From Staphylococcus saccharolyticus (GTDB taxonomy: Bacteria > Bacillota > Bacilli > Staphylococcales > Staphylococcaceae): a DNA stretch of 64,000 nucleotides. Where the stretch lies: positions 1,674,001 to 1,738,000 of the forward strand of contig NZ_UHDZ01000001.1 in NCBI RefSeq assembly GCF_900458815.1, written 5' to 3'. The position numbers and the translations under genes were made by a program. Positions within the stretch are counted from its first letter, which is position 1; the number at the start of each line of letters is the position of its first letter. This document shows positions 54,945-64,000 of this stretch, piece by piece. The notes beneath the pieces were generated by a model. That model ran no database searches, was not told the origin of the DNA, and saw only the letters and a list, made by a program, of their open reading frames with translations.

Positions 54945-55763
54945 CTATGGGAATTTAGGGAATTGGTCGAAATCAGGATTACGTTTTTCTTTGAAAGCGT
55001 CACGTCCTTCTTTCGCTTCGTCTGTAGTATAGTAAAGTAAAGTAGCGTCACCAGCCATTTGTTGTAACCCAGCTAAGCCATCAGTATCAGCATTCATTGC
55101 TGCTTTTAAGAAACGTAGAGCAGTTGGAGAATGTTGCATGATTTCTTTACACCATTGTACTGTTTCATCTTCTATTTTATCCAATGGTACTACTGTATTA
55201 ACTAAGCCCATATCTAAAGCTTCTTGTGAATTGTATTGACGACATAAGTACCAGATTTCTCTAGCTTTTTTGTGGCCAACAATACGTGCTAGGTAACCTG
55301 AACCATAACCAGCATCAAATGAACCTACTCTAGGACCAGTTTGACCAAAGATGGCATTATCAGCGGCGATTGTTAAGTCACAAACTACATTTAATACGTT
55401 CCCGCCACCAATAGCATATCCTCTAACCATTGCAATGACTGGTTTTGGAATGACACGAATTAAACGCTGTAAATCTAATACATTTAAACGAGGAATATCA
55501 TCTTCACCTACATAACCACCGTGACCACGTTTCTTTTGGTCTCCTCCTGAACAGAATGCTTTATCTCCTTCGCCAGTTAACACGATTACTGAAACATTTT
55601 GGTCATCTCGTGCGCGTGAAAATGCATCAATCATTTCCGCAACGGTCTTTGGTGTAAATGCATTACGTACTTCAGGGCGATTGATTGTTACTTTTGCAAT
55701 TCCTTCAAAAAATTCATATTTTATTTCATCATATTCTCTAAGTGTTTCCCACTGTCTAGTCAT
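54945..55763 (-). CDS. menB: 1,4-dihydroxy-2-naphthoyl-CoA synthase
   Basis: Crotonase-fold ring-closing enzyme of menaquinone synthesis, 272 aa. [10 protein letters not shown] and the oxyanion loop [14 protein letters not shown], with [16 protein letters not shown] in the active site, match MenB exactly. GGAGGAG lies 7 bases before the ATG, inside the menH end (8-base overlap). Last gene of menFDHB. Confidence 0.97.
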   Translation of the reverse strand: MTRQWETLREYDEIKYEFFEGIAKVTINRPEVRNAFTPKTVAEMIDAFSRARDDQNVSVIVLTGEGDKAFCSGGDQKKRGHGGYVGEDDIPRLNVLDLQRLIRVIPKPVIAMVRGYAIGGGNVLNVVCDLTIAADNAIFGQTGPRVGSFDAGYGSGYLARIVGHKKAREIWYLCRQYNSQEALDMGLVNTVVPLDKIEDETVQWCKEIMQHSPTALRFLKAAMNADTDGLAGLQQMAGDATLLYYTTDEAKEGRDAFKEKRNPDFDQFPKFP

Positions 55764-56559
55764 TTTGCTCCTCCTTTAAAAAACCTAGTAATATTGTATC
55801 AAATTCCGTTACATCTTCCACATGAATTGTATGACCGACGTTCGAAATTTGTACTTTTTGACTATCTGAAATATCTCTTTCTAGCCGTTGCCCAATATCA
55901 ACAAACTTTTCATCTCTTTCACCCACTAAAATTAATGTACGAACTCCAATCGATGAAATGAGCGGCCAAAGATTAGGCATATTGCCAGTTCCATAATCTC
56001 GAAGCGCTTTAGCTAACCGATGGGGATTTTGATTCATTCGATTGGCACAAATAGCTTTTCGTACTTCCGCGTCCAAATCGTACTGCGAACGAAAAAGCGG
56101 CAACTTCTCCCAATCATTCACAAATATTTCCAAACCAGCAATATCAAGCACCTTCGCACGAGCCTCATCCACTCGGACACGTTCCACTTTATTCGCCTCA
56201 TCTTGAATTCCAGCTGAAGTACTTTCTAAAAGCAGTCCAGCTAGCGCTTCATTGCCATATAAAGCATAATAAAGCGCTACCCGACCGCCCATAGAATAAC
56301 CAAGTAAGAACACATCATAAGTTCTGAACTGCTCTAAAACTTGATCAAGCTGATGCACAATATACGGGAAGTCCCACACATCATTAATATTAGATATATC
56401 CTCACCATGCCCAGGTAAATCAATCGTAAGTATATTAACATGTTGAGATAAACGTTTAATATGTTCATTATAAGTAGATGAATCGCTTATAAACCCATGC
56501 AACATAACTAATAATTGTGTTGTTTCATTATTAGCTTTATAAAAATCAAAGTGTAACAT
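55756..56559 (-). CDS. menH: SHCHC synthase, alpha/beta hydrolase
   Basis: 267-residue alpha/beta hydrolase removing pyruvate from [22 protein letters not shown] near the N-terminus, nucleophile elbow LLGYSMGGR, and catalytic His in [13 protein letters not shown] prefer ATG 56557-56559 (GAGTG 9 bases upstream) over a GTG four codons earlier. It overlaps menD by 14 bases. Family assignment by operon position and fold. Confidence 0.9.
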   Translation of the reverse strand: MLHFDFYKANNETTQLLVMLHGFISDSSTYNEHIKRLSQHVNILTIDLPGHGEDISNINDVWDFPYIVHQLDQVLEQFRTYDVFLLGYSMGGRVALYYALYGNEALAGLLLESTSAGIQDEANKVERVRVDEARAKVLDIAGLEIFVNDWEKLPLFRSQYDLDAEVRKAICANRMNQNPHRLAKALRDYGTGNMPNLWPLISSIGVRTLILVGERDEKFVDIGQRLERDISDSQKVQISNVGHTIHVEDVTEFDTILLGFLKEEQND

Positions 56560-58219
56560 TAACAATTTCACTCAATTTCTTATATAAATTTTGATGTTGT
56601 CTTAAATTATCATCTCTATTTGTCATAATTTCATAAATAGCTGAACCTATACTTGATAATTCAGCGTATTTGAAATCAGTTAAATAATCAAAACGTTCAT
56701 ACGTAAAATCATACAATAACGCTGTATACTCAAAGTTAAGTCCAGTAGGTGTACCAAACAAACGTTCAAAGTACACATCAGCTGAATCTTTTTGAGGTAA
56801 ATAAGAGAAGATTCCTCCCCCATCGTTATTTACTAATATAATATTAATGTTGATAGCATTTAATTTCGCCATAAGCAAACCATTCATGTCATGATAAAAC
56901 GATAAATCGCCAATAAGCAATGTAACCTTCTTATGCACTGCCATACCTAATGCAGTAGAAACTACACCATCAATTCCATTAGCACCTCGGTTAGCATAAA
57001 TTCCTGCTTCACTATCAAACATTAAATTATCAACATCTCTTATAGGCATACTATTTCCAACAAATAAAGTATCCTCTTTCGATAGTTTTTGAATTAAACT
57101 ACCAACATATGCCGCTTCGTCTGTAGCATGATTTAAATAATCTTTAATTTCAATTTGTGCTTGTTGTTCTAAAGACTGCCATAATTGTAACCACTCTTTA
57201 CGTTCTACATACGGTTCGTCCATCAAAGATCTAAAGAAATCATTTGCTGAAACTTCATAAGAAATATGTGGTGGTATAGGAAATACATCAATTTTATCAT
57301 TATTTTGGACAAGGATTTGATATGTCTTTGTTTGCTTTAACCATTGATTTAACTTTTTAGAAATAACAGGTTTACCTACACGTATCACAAAATTAACATC
57401 TATATCTAATCCAGCTCTGTACAATAAATCATAAGTAGCAATCACATTAGGATGCTTGCTTTTACGTAATTGACTTAGTGGATCTGCTAAGATAGGTAAG
57501 TCATAGATAGTCGAATAAGTGAGTATTTGATCTACTTTCTGATGCTGCATATCTCCCACAATAATGAGCCCTTTTTTTCTCTTCAATATAGCACTTATAT
57601 CATGAACAGAAATTGTCTTTTGGTAATGGGACAACGTCTTAACATCTGACGTAAGTAAGTCAACTCGATCTAAATCTGGTGTTAATGGCTCCCTAAATGG
57701 TAAATTAAAATGAATCGGGCCTCGATGTGATCCATATAAATATTGACTGGCAATTTGCATTTGGTAATCAACAGTCTCTTTCGTTTGATTACTACCATCA
57801 GCTATAGGTAAATCAAATTGAAATTGAACATAATTGTTAAACATATTTACTTGATTAATAGCCTGTGGCGCCCCTACACTGCGTAGTTCATGAGGTCTAT
57901 CACTCGTTAACACGACAAGTGGTAATCTGCTAATTTGACTTTCAGCAATCGCCGGTGTGTAGTTTGCAGCAGCTGTACCAGATGTGCATAATATTGCTAC
58001 AGGCGTTTCACTACCCTTAATTAATCCTAATGCAAAAAATGCAGCACTACGCTCATCAGGATGAATCCATGTTTTAATTTTTGGATGCGCTTCAAACGCA
58101 AGTGCAAGTGGTGTTGAACGCGAACCCGGACTTATTACAACTTCTCTAATACCATATGCATATAACTCTGAAGCAAATGAAAACACTTGCTCTGTCAACG
58201 CTTCACTATAATTAGTCAT
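56546..58219 (-). CDS. menD: SEPHCHC synthase
   Basis: ThDP-dependent enzyme joining isochorismate and 2-oxoglutarate. 557 aa: [16 protein letters not shown] at the N-terminus, [24 protein letters not shown], and the C-terminal ThDP motif [15 protein letters not shown] with [12 protein letters not shown]. It overlaps menF by 8 bases. Confidence 0.97.
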   Translation of the reverse strand: MTNYSEALTEQVFSFASELYAYGIREVVISPGSRSTPLALAFEAHPKIKTWIHPDERSAAFFALGLIKGSETPVAILCTSGTAAANYTPAIAESQISRLPLVVLTSDRPHELRSVGAPQAINQVNMFNNYVQFQFDLPIADGSNQTKETVDYQMQIASQYLYGSHRGPIHFNLPFREPLTPDLDRVDLLTSDVKTLSHYQKTISVHDISAILKRKKGLIIVGDMQHQKVDQILTYSTIYDLPILADPLSQLRKSKHPNVIATYDLLYRAGLDIDVNFVIRVGKPVISKKLNQWLKQTKTYQILVQNNDKIDVFPIPPHISYEVSANDFFRSLMDEPYVERKEWLQLWQSLEQQAQIEIKDYLNHATDEAAYVGSLIQKLSKEDTLFVGNSMPIRDVDNLMFDSEAGIYANRGANGIDGVVSTALGMAVHKKVTLLIGDLSFYHDMNGLLMAKLNAININIILVNNDGGGIFSYLPQKDSADVYFERLFGTPTGLNFEYTALLYDFTYERFDYLTDFKYAELSSIGSAIYEIMTNRDDNLRQHQNLYKKLSEIVNVTL

Positions 58220-59576
58220 TATTATCTACTCCTAAAGCATTCATCATTGGTGAAAATTTTACTGCTGTCTCTGCCACTTCACTATCAGGGTCGGAATTTT
58301 TTACAATCCCACAACCTGCAAATAAAGTTGCCTGACAATCTTTAATGAGCATTGAACGAATTGCTACAATAAATTCGCAATCATCATAAACATCGATAAA
58401 TCCTACAGGCGACCCATATAATCCACGTGTACCAAACTCTTTATTTTCAATAAATTCAAGAGCTTCTGCTTTCGGATAGCCCCCTAATGCAGGTGTCGGA
58501 TGTAAACAATCAATTAAACCAATGTATGATTCGTCATTTAAATTCGCTTTAATTTCTGTGTATAAATGATACAAATGATCATTTTTTAAAATATTAGGCG
58601 TTTCATTGTACTCTACATCTTGTACGAAAGGCTTGATATCACTCAAGATACTCTCAACAACGAAACGATGTTCTCCTAAATTTTTCTTATCTTTTAAAAA
58701 TGCCTTGATGTTTTCTTCGTCTACTTTTTCATTATGAGTACGTTTAATCGTACCAGCAACTGCTTTAGTTGATAGTACACCATCTTCAACTTTAATCAAT
58801 TGTTCAGGTGTTTGAGAAAAGAATACAGATTGGTTAGATTCTAATAAGAAAATATAACTATTTTTTTCATTATTTAGTGCCTGATTTAAAATAAATGGAA
58901 TGTTAATTTCCTTATCAAACTTGATTAAACGTCTACGCGCCAATACAATCTTTTTACTTTCATCTATTGTATCGATGGCTTCATTAACAAGGTCACGCCA
59001 ATCGTCTTTATAAATATCCTCCATACGAGTCACTTCGCCAAGTGAATCTCTTGAAGTATCAACACCAGTATGTTCTAAATAAGTAATTAAATCTTTAAAA
59101 ACCTCAATATCAAAGTCTTGACGTTCTGTTGTATAAGTGATGAATGTACGAGCGCCCTCACTTGATATTAAAACTTTAGGCAAAATAAAATGATTAAGCC
59201 CATACTCTCTCCACTCATCATCTGATTTATGACCTGAAAATTGGAACCCACCACATAGCCTTAAATGGTGATAATCACTATCTGGATGGATTAACTCAAT
59301 ATTGTCTTTTAATTTTTCCCAGTCTTTAAAAATAGATTGTTTGTTTTCAAAATCATTTTTAAACCTTTGAACTGCATGATATCCGAAATATGAAGAATAG
59401 TTATCATTTAAGCGCATGTAAAAACGATCGCCAGCATTCTGTTCTGTTAAATGAAATAAAGTACTAGGTTCAAATGATTTGTCTACTTTAATTTCAACTG
59501 AAACCCAATCCTTCGTACTTTCATATATCTTATCGACGATATCGTCCTCTTTGACATTCACATCCATTCTTTTCAC
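58212..59576 (-). CDS. menF: Isochorismate synthase
   Basis: Chorismate-binding enzyme that starts menaquinone synthesis, 454 aa. Motifs: [35 protein letters not shown] and [19 protein letters not shown]. Translation begins at GTG 59574-59576 with GGAGG 8 bases before. First gene of menFDHB, divergent from menA across 169 bases. Confidence 0.93.
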   Translation of the reverse strand: MKRMDVNVKEDDIVDKIYESTKDWVSVEIKVDKSFEPSTLFHLTEQNAGDRFYMRLNDNYSSYFGYHAVQRFKNDFENKQSIFKDWEKLKDNIELIHPDSDYHHLRLCGGFQFSGHKSDDEWREYGLNHFILPKVLISSEGARTFITYTTERQDFDIEVFKDLITYLEHTGVDTSRDSLGEVTRMEDIYKDDWRDLVNEAIDTIDESKKIVLARRRLIKFDKEINIPFILNQALNNEKNSYIFLLESNQSVFFSQTPEQLIKVEDGVLSTKAVAGTIKRTHNEKVDEENIKAFLKDKKNLGEHRFVVESILSDIKPFVQDVEYNETPNILKNDHLYHLYTEIKANLNDESYIGLIDCLHPTPALGGYPKAEALEFIENKEFGTRGLYGSPVGFIDVYDDCEFIVAIRSMLIKDCQATLFAGCGIVKNSDPDSEVAETAVKFSPMMNALGVDNND

Positions 59577-59651
59577 TTCTTTCTCCTCCGAATTCTACTC
59601 ATTACTGTATTGTATCATTTTTAAAGTTATGTGTTGTCATAATTGCTTAAA

Positions 59652-59705
59652 CAAAAATTGCAATTTTTCACGTCAATTGACCTTTAGTAATGATTCCTTT
59701 AAAAT
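59652..59705 (+). promoter_or_regulatory. menA promoter and adjoining palindrome
   Basis: TTGACC (59677-59682), 17-base spacer, TAAAAT (59700-59705): a good sigma-A promoter 40 bases before menA. A perfect 16-base palindrome (59652-59667, centre TTGCAA) lies just upstream, between menA and menF, and could be an operator for either. Confidence 0.6.
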
Positions 59706-59745
59706 ATTGATGATAAATCTTTATAAACAAGAGGTAATGCAAATC

Positions 59746-60684
59746 ATGTCAGACAAATATCAACAATATTCAACCGTAAAAAAGTACTGGCAATTGATGA
59801 GACCTCATACCTTAACTGCAGCAGTTGTACCTGTATTAGTTGGTACAGCTGCAGCCAAAATTTACCTACTAGGTAGTGAAGACCATTTAAAATTCAGTTT
59901 ATTCTTAGCTATGTTACTTGCATGTCTATTAATACAAGCTGCAACTAACATGTTTAATGAATATTATGATTTTAAAAAAGGGCTTGATGACCATACTTCC
60001 GTAGGTATTGGTGGCGCAATTGTACGTAATGGTATGAGCTCCAAACATGTAATGAACATCGCAATTGCTTTTTACATTATCGCAGCACTTTTAGGTATCT
60101 TCTTAGCTGTACAAAGTTCACTCTGGATTATTCCAGTTGGTATCGTGTGTATGGCAATTGGTTATTTATATACAGGTGGACCTATACCTATTTCTTGGAC
60201 ACCTTTTGGCGAACTATTCTCAGGATTATTTATGGGTATGATAATCATTTTACTTTCTTTTTTCATACAAACAGGAAATATACAAGGATATATTGTTTGG
60301 TTAAGTATCCCTATTGTTATCACAATCGGATTAATTAATATGGCTAACAATATCCGAGATCGAGTTAAAGATAAAGCAAGCGGTAGAAAAACTTTACCTA
60401 TTCTGTTAGGTAAAAAGGCGTCAGTTATTTTTATGGCTACGATGTATATCATTGCGTATCTTATCGTTATTTTTACAGCTTTCTTTAAATCTGGTGGTTC
60501 ACTTTTCTACTTACTCGTGTTGTTATCATTCCCAATGCCAATTAAAGCAGTAAGACGTTTTAATAAAAACGATACACCTGAGACAATGATGCCTGCAATG
60601 GCAGCAACAGGTAAAACAAATACTTTCTTTGGCTTATTATATGCATTAGGTATCTATATCAGCGCACTTTTAGGTGCAATATAG
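59746..60684 (+). CDS. menA: 1,4-dihydroxy-2-naphthoate polyprenyltransferase
   Basis: UbiA-family prenyltransferase of 312 aa with eight to nine helices; makes demethylmenaquinone in the membrane. First Asp-rich motif NMFNEYYDFKKG, second motif NNIRDRVKDKASGRKT. ATG 59746 is preceded by AGAGGT; the much longer open reading to the left is not coding (it is antisense to menF). It has its own promoter. Confidence 0.95.
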   Translation: MSDKYQQYSTVKKYWQLMRPHTLTAAVVPVLVGTAAAKIYLLGSEDHLKFSLFLAMLLACLLIQAATNMFNEYYDFKKGLDDHTSVGIGGAIVRNGMSSKHVMNIAIAFYIIAALLGIFLAVQSSLWIIPVGIVCMAIGYLYTGGPIPISWTPFGELFSGLFMGMIIILLSFFIQTGNIQGYIVWLSIPIVITIGLINMANNIRDRVKDKASGRKTLPILLGKKASVIFMATMYIIAYLIVIFTAFFKSGGSLFYLLVLLSFPMPIKAVRRFNKNDTPETMMPAMAATGKTNTFFGLLYALGIYISALLGAI

Positions 60685-60809
60685 AAATATAATTTATTGA
60701 GAGTAAAACATAAGGTTCCCAAACCTTTTCAAGTTGCATGCTGACTTGAAAATGAACTTACTTTTACAAATATAACTCAGAGTCTCAGCACAGAGAATTT
60801 CCTAATGGA

Positions 60810-60853
60810 GGTAGGACAACGAATTAAGAGTGATTCCTGTCCTGCTCCTCTTT
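60810..60853. repeat. Degenerate staphylococcal intergenic hairpin repeat
   Basis: Inverted arms GGAGGTAGGACA and TGTCCTGCTCCTC (about 60812-60823 and 60840-60852), resembling the common staphylococcal element with GTGGGACAG and TTGTCCCAC boxes. A related copy is at 62059-62106. It may serve as a terminator between menA and the acetyltransferase gene. Confidence 0.55.
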
Positions 60854-61404
60854 TAATTTAATTTCATATGATGATAACGATGTCCATATAGATTCATTTC
60901 CCCTACATCTTCAAAACCAATTTTTTCATATAATTTAAGCGCACCTTCATTAGCGTAATCACAATTTAATCCCCATTTTATAGTAGTATCAGTAGAAATT
61001 AAATGCTTCAATAATTGTGAGGCTATACCTTGTCCACGGTATTTTGGTATTGTTGCAACAGCCTCAATATACATCTCATCATCGAATGATTCCTTTTCGG
61101 GTAATGGTGTACCTAGTCGCATAATATCATCTTCAAGAGGTAAATCGTCCCATTGTTGTTCGAATTTCAGTTCCTCTGTTCCAGGATAAGCAATAATACA
61201 TCCAACGACCACACCGTCTTTTTCATATACCCAAATATGCTCGTAAAGTGTACGATAAGTCACATTCACAATACTTAATTCAATTGCTTTAATCACACGA
61301 TTTTTAGTTATTTCCTTGGTAATATCCGGTTCCATATCTTTCTATATCATATAACATAGTTCGGCAATTTGTCTGTTATCACTAGTACGCGCTTTTCTAA
61401 TCAT
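60853..61404 (-). pseudogene. GNAT acetyltransferase with an amber stop at codon 21
   Basis: From ATG 61402-61404 (GAAAG upstream) the frame reads MIRKARTSDNRQIAELCYMI, then TAG at 61342-61344 (in relatives a Trp), then KDMEPDITKE and an intact GNAT domain: EAVATIPKYRGQGIASQLLK for acetyl-CoA and NEGALKLYEKIGF. The remaining 160 codons could start at ATG 61333-61335 but no ribosome site precedes it, and the first strand is lost. One nonsense change in an otherwise healthy gene. Confidence 0.82.
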
Positions 61405-61647
61405 TCTTTCCCCATCCTTTTCATGTAGATTGCAACACCATTATAAAGAATTTAAATGCTTTAAGAAAATTTATTACAGAATTCTTACACTCTTTTTTTA
61501 ATATAAGAAATCATAGTATACTAGTAAAATGAAATTTACATTTGATATCATAACATCTTATTTAAAACTATTACTTTTATGAATAAAGCTTTATGTTGTA
61601 AAAATAGTAATGAATGTTTGAATTAATAAAATAAGGAGGGCTTAACA

Positions 61648-61854
61648 ATGAAAGTTAACAAAGCAATTTATATTATCGTTGCATTGTTTTTAGGAGGACT
61701 AGGTATACATAAATTTTACGCCGATCAAGTAGGTCAAGGCATCTTGCACCTAGTATTCTTCTGGACAAGTATACCAAGTGTTGTTGCAATTATCGTTATA
61801 TTTACTAAAAAGGCAGATGAATATGGATATATTACTTTCGATAAGAAAGCATAG
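61648..61854 (+). CDS. TM2 domain-containing protein
   Basis: 68-residue membrane protein: two helices joined by the TM2 motif GGLGIHKFYADQVGQG, followed by a charged end. AAGGAGG is 7-8 bases before the ATG. TM2 proteins occur widely in staphylococci near this place; function unknown. Confidence 0.88.
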   Translation: MKVNKAIYIIVALFLGGLGIHKFYADQVGQGILHLVFFWTSIPSVVAIIVIFTKKADEYGYITFDKKA

Positions 61855-62058
61855 TTAAAATCATTACATTAAATTTTAGTATTTATTACAATTATATTAA
61901 TTCCTATATGAACACACGTTTTGTCATTTTATAAATGAATAAACTATTATCAAAAATGAGTCTGGAATATCAATCATTTTTAGGTATTTTTCGCATATTC
62001 GCAGTCAATAACTGAATTGTACATACGCTTATAATATTTTTTTCAGCTCTAGTTCTCG

Positions 62059-62106
62059 TTACGGGGGTAAGACATCGAATTCAATACGAATTCTGTTCCA
62101 CTCTCA
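62059..62106. repeat. Second degenerate staphylococcal intergenic hairpin repeat
   Basis: GTTACGGGGGTAAGACATCGAAT and its inverted partner ATTCTGTTCCACTCTC, with a palindromic GAATTC-containing middle; the same family as 60810-60853 in opposite sense of decay. Confidence 0.45.
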
Positions 62107-62230
62107 TTTTTTGTTGTTTATTTAGTAGTTAGATCAGATTGACTTAATCATAAAATTATCACATAATGCAAAATTTTTAACTAAGTATAACTATTTTTTC
62201 TTTAATAAGTTCTAACATCATAATCCCACT

Positions 62231-62380
62231 TTAATGAGGATTTATTATAAGAATATCCACATCTTCTATACTTTTAAGTTTGTCATCTTCTTTTAAAGTA
62301 GCACCTGTATTTGTCTTGTTATTAACTAATACTTTAAATTCTCTTAATAGTATTTCCTTTACCTTTTCCACAAATGACAT
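62231..62380 (-). CDS. Doubtful 49-codon ORF, possibly a gene remnant
   Basis: ATG 62378-62380 to TAA 62231-62233 reads MSFVEKVKEILLREFKVLV and ends with acidic LKEDDKLKSIEDVDILII. The periodic hydrophobic pattern looks like real protein, faintly like the first helices of an acyl carrier protein, but the expected DSL serine motif is absent and no ribosome site is seen. More likely a relic than a working gene. Confidence 0.25.
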   Translation of the reverse strand: MSFVEKVKEILLREFKVLVNNKTNTGATLKEDDKLKSIEDVDILIINPH

Positions 62381-63026
62381 CAATCATCACAAAAGTTTAA
62401 TAAATCTGTACAAAGTTTTATTTATTTGTTTATGGTATATTATTATAAAAACCTATATAATGTATAATGTAAAATAAGTATTTAAAGAAACTGTATAAAA
62501 GATTTAACTAAGTTTGTCTTTTCATAATGTTGTTACGTACATTCTATTAATAATGAATAACCAAGGATAGCAATAAAATTCTAAAATTTTAATAGTCAGC
62601 TATTCATATGTAATATAAAACCCAGCCCAGGACCTAGATATTAAAGACAAGATGCATGTAGATATACTTGTTTATTCTCATTGGGAAGAAATGGTCCTTA
62701 TCTATTTCTATAATAAAAATTAACTCTGTTCACTATAAAATATCAGAATTTTCTAATTTTAATAATTATTAATAGCAATTTATACTTTTAAAAGTTCGAA
62801 TAAGGTGTTAATGAAGTGTAGCAAAAAATAGCTGAGTCACTAATTGAATTACTTCTCAAAAAGGTTCATAATTTTACTTTGTCATAAGTTACACCATCTA
62901 CAGAATTATAACTCTATTTGTAGAGATTAAGCGCATAGAGGATCAATTAAATAGTTATATACATATAAATAAAAGGTTTTGAACAACCTAAATATTCAAA
63001 GAATATTGAAGGAGTGAGGATGATAC

Positions 63027-63641
63027 ATGTTTAATATCCAGATTGTACCTTCTTTAAACCAACTCTTCCGTGAGACAATATTGAAAATTAATGAATGCAT
63101 TGTAATTAATTCCAATCAGACTACACCAGATCTACTTATCATTTACGAATCGAGTGATGAGTATTACCATACCATAAAAAGTAAAGTTCATTCTCTACCC
63201 GTTATTGTGGTAACAAAAAACAATAATAGAAAAAGAAAGTATGATTTTTATGAAAAAGGCGTCGCTTTATACATTATTCTTAATGAAGAAGACAGGCACC
63301 TTATAGAATGTCTAATTATCAATGAAATTAAAAAACACTTAAATTATTTAAAACCTAAATTATTTATCGACTTTGAAAAGCATATATGTATTTTTAAAGA
63401 TAAAGCGTATGCTTTATCCCATATAGAATTACAGATTTTAAATTTCTTATATAGACATTTGAACCAATACGTATCTAGAGAAGAACTAAAAAATCAGGTG
63501 TGGCATACACAAAAATACGTAGGCTCGAACACTATTAATGTATACATACACAGGTTAAGACACAATCTTCAACATTGTGATGATCTAGAAATTATTAATA
63601 AAAGAGCAATTGGGTATAAATTAGTCATTAAAGATAAATAA
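63027..63641 (+). CDS. Orphan OmpR-type regulator with degenerate receiver, EpiQ-like
   Basis: 204 aa. The C-terminal half is a winged helix of the OmpR/PhoB type (ALSHIELQILNFLYRHLNQYVSREELKNQVW in pieces, then NTINVYIHRLRHNL and the wing RAIGYKLV). The N-terminal half keeps a receiver-like outline but the acceptor Asp is gone (PDLLIIYESS) and no sensor kinase is nearby. Size and build match EpiQ/GdmQ, the activators of epidermin and gallidermin genes, which also lack phosphorylation residues. AAGGAG and GTGAGG precede the ATG. It converges on a LanC-like gene, supporting a lantibiotic role. Confidence 0.7.
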   Translation: MFNIQIVPSLNQLFRETILKINECIVINSNQTTPDLLIIYESSDEYYHTIKSKVHSLPVIVVTKNNNRKRKYDFYEKGVALYIILNEEDRHLIECLIINEIKKHLNYLKPKLFIDFEKHICIFKDKAYALSHIELQILNFLYRHLNQYVSREELKNQVWHTQKYVGSNTINVYIHRLRHNLQHCDDLEIINKRAIGYKLVIKDK

Positions 63642-63654
63642 ATCATTAATTTCT

Positions 63655-63701
63655 AAAAATATCCCTAAAGTCACACTTTGCATTTCTTTAGGGATATTTT
63701 T
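63655..63701. terminator. Bidirectional terminator between the regulator and the LanC-like gene
   Basis: Perfect 16-bp arms 63655-63670 and 63686-63701, with A-run and T-run on the two sides; one of the strongest terminators in the window. Confidence 0.93.
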
Positions 63702-63722
63702 TTCAACATCACAATCTTTTTA

Positions 63723-64000
63723 CTAATTTATTAAGAACATATTTGTCCAACTTTTTTCTAAATAGCTAGCTTGTCTCTTTTTATAATTGAGTAAAGATAA
63801 AAGCGTACCTATCTGCCCTTCTAATAAACCTACTTTATTCGATATGCGTTGTTGATCTTTAAACATTTCGATATCATGAAACATACATGGATTTTCAGAT
63901 GAATAGAATGTCATAATCTTATCTGTAACTTTATCAAGATATTTGTTTACCTCTACTATATTAAAATAACTATTGACGTTATTTATAATCGTAAGATGAG
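63723..64000 (-). CDS. C-terminal end of a probable lantibiotic cyclase (LanC-like), cut by window edge
   Basis: An open frame of 92 codons from the window edge to TAA at 63723-63725, with no stop upstream, so the gene continues to the right. The end, SNKVGLLEGQIGTLLSLL and then WTNMFLIN, has the pattern that closes LanC cyclases (small-residue-rich GLLEG-xG-LLxLL helix turn and a final Trp-containing hydrophobic tail). The zinc ligands would lie further upstream, outside. An internal ATG at 63912-63914 is not a credible start. Assigned by pattern and by the adjoining EpiQ-like regulator. Confidence 0.55.
   Translation of the reverse strand, partial: HLTIINNVNSYFNIVEVNKYLDKVTDKIMTFYSSENPCMFHDIEMFKDQQRISNKVGLLEGQIGTLLSLLNYKKRQASYLEKSWTNMFLIN

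Larger units (their letters stand above)
61855..63026. other. 1.2-kb intergenic region with repeat relics and a possible small ORF
   Basis: Mostly AT-rich. It contains the hairpin repeat at 62059-62106 and a minus-strand open stretch at 62231-62380 (both listed). No ORF with a good ribosome site otherwise. It forms the border between conserved chromosome and the bacteriocin-like genes at the right edge. Confidence 0.5.

Noticed and set aside
59479..59745. N-terminal extension of menA by nearly 90 codons
   Set aside because: The stretch is antisense to menF and the intergenic region; the family start MSDKYQQY has its own ribosome site and promoter.
63723..63914. A complete 63-residue small protein at the right edge
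   Set aside because: The frame stays open upstream to the window end and the internal ATG has no ribosome site, so it is the end of a longer gene.

Overview
The window is chromosomal DNA of a low-G+C coagulase-negative Staphylococcus. This rests on near-family-identical proteins (RNase J1, HPr, AuxA, FmtA, LcpB, QoxABCD, MenBDFH, the pur enzymes), a bifunctional autolysin that starts like S. epidermidis AtlE, and the gene order pdhA-ykyA-def-rpoY-rnjA-ktrC-cydBA-grx-ptsIH-auxA-ykoEDC-pur-folD-qox-fmtA-lcpB-atl-men familiar from S. aureus. The sequence is not identical to S. epidermidis as I remember it, and several genes are visibly dying. A member of the epidermidis/capitis/caprae group with ongoing genome reduction fits. 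S. saccharolyticus, known for heavy gene decay, is one candidate, but this is an inference and not proven here.

Layout. 1-2.6 kb: 5' part of pdhA (with an upstream 12-codon leader ORF), the YkyA lipoprotein, peptide deformylase. 2.8-5.1 kb: structured leader, then rpoY-rnjA. 5.2-8.9 kb: an unlisted 58-aa membrane ORF, ktrC, and a wrecked cytochrome bd operon (cydAB). 9-14.9 kb: glutaredoxin-like protein, PTS enzymes I and HPr, a DUF697-like protein, an RlmI-type methyltransferase, AuxA. 15-19 kb: a small gene behind a sigma-B-like promoter, a pseudogene with two stop codons, and a TPP riboswitch driving the ykoEDC thiamine-precursor importer. 19-30.3 kb: the complete purEKCSQLFMNHD operon on the minus strand, then folD on plus. 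31.6-35.5 kb: a DUF5011-like secreted protein and an accessory block with an LPXTG surface protein made of Asp-Ala repeats studded with cysteine (frameshifted), plus a partner alpha-barrel protein. 36.6-40.7 kb: qoxABCD. 40.8-47.3 kb: nucleoside hydrolase, fmtA with a phosphosugar mutase, lcpB, a DUF2538 protein and an acetyltransferase with a doubtful start. 47.5-54.8 kb: atl, MarR regulator, a frameshifted acyltransferase, an aminotransferase. 54.9-60.7 kb: menaquinone genes menFDHB and divergent menA. 60.7-64 kb: an acetyltransferase with an amber stop, a TM2 protein, degenerate staphylococcal intergenic repeats, then an EpiQ-like orphan regulator converging on what looks like the C-terminus of a lantibiotic cyclase (LanC) cut by the window edge.

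How it works together. Menaquinone synthesis (men) and the aa3-type quinol oxidase (qox) look intact, while the alternative bd oxidase carries at least five lesions, so this strain seems to rely on a single terminal oxidase encoded here. Cell-envelope maintenance is prominent (auxA, fmtA, phosphosugar mutase, lcpB, atl). The two places most likely to hold something little described are the Cys-punctuated repeat surface protein with its partner (32.3-35.5 kb) and the probable bacteriocin locus entering at the right edge (63.0-64.0 kb and beyond).
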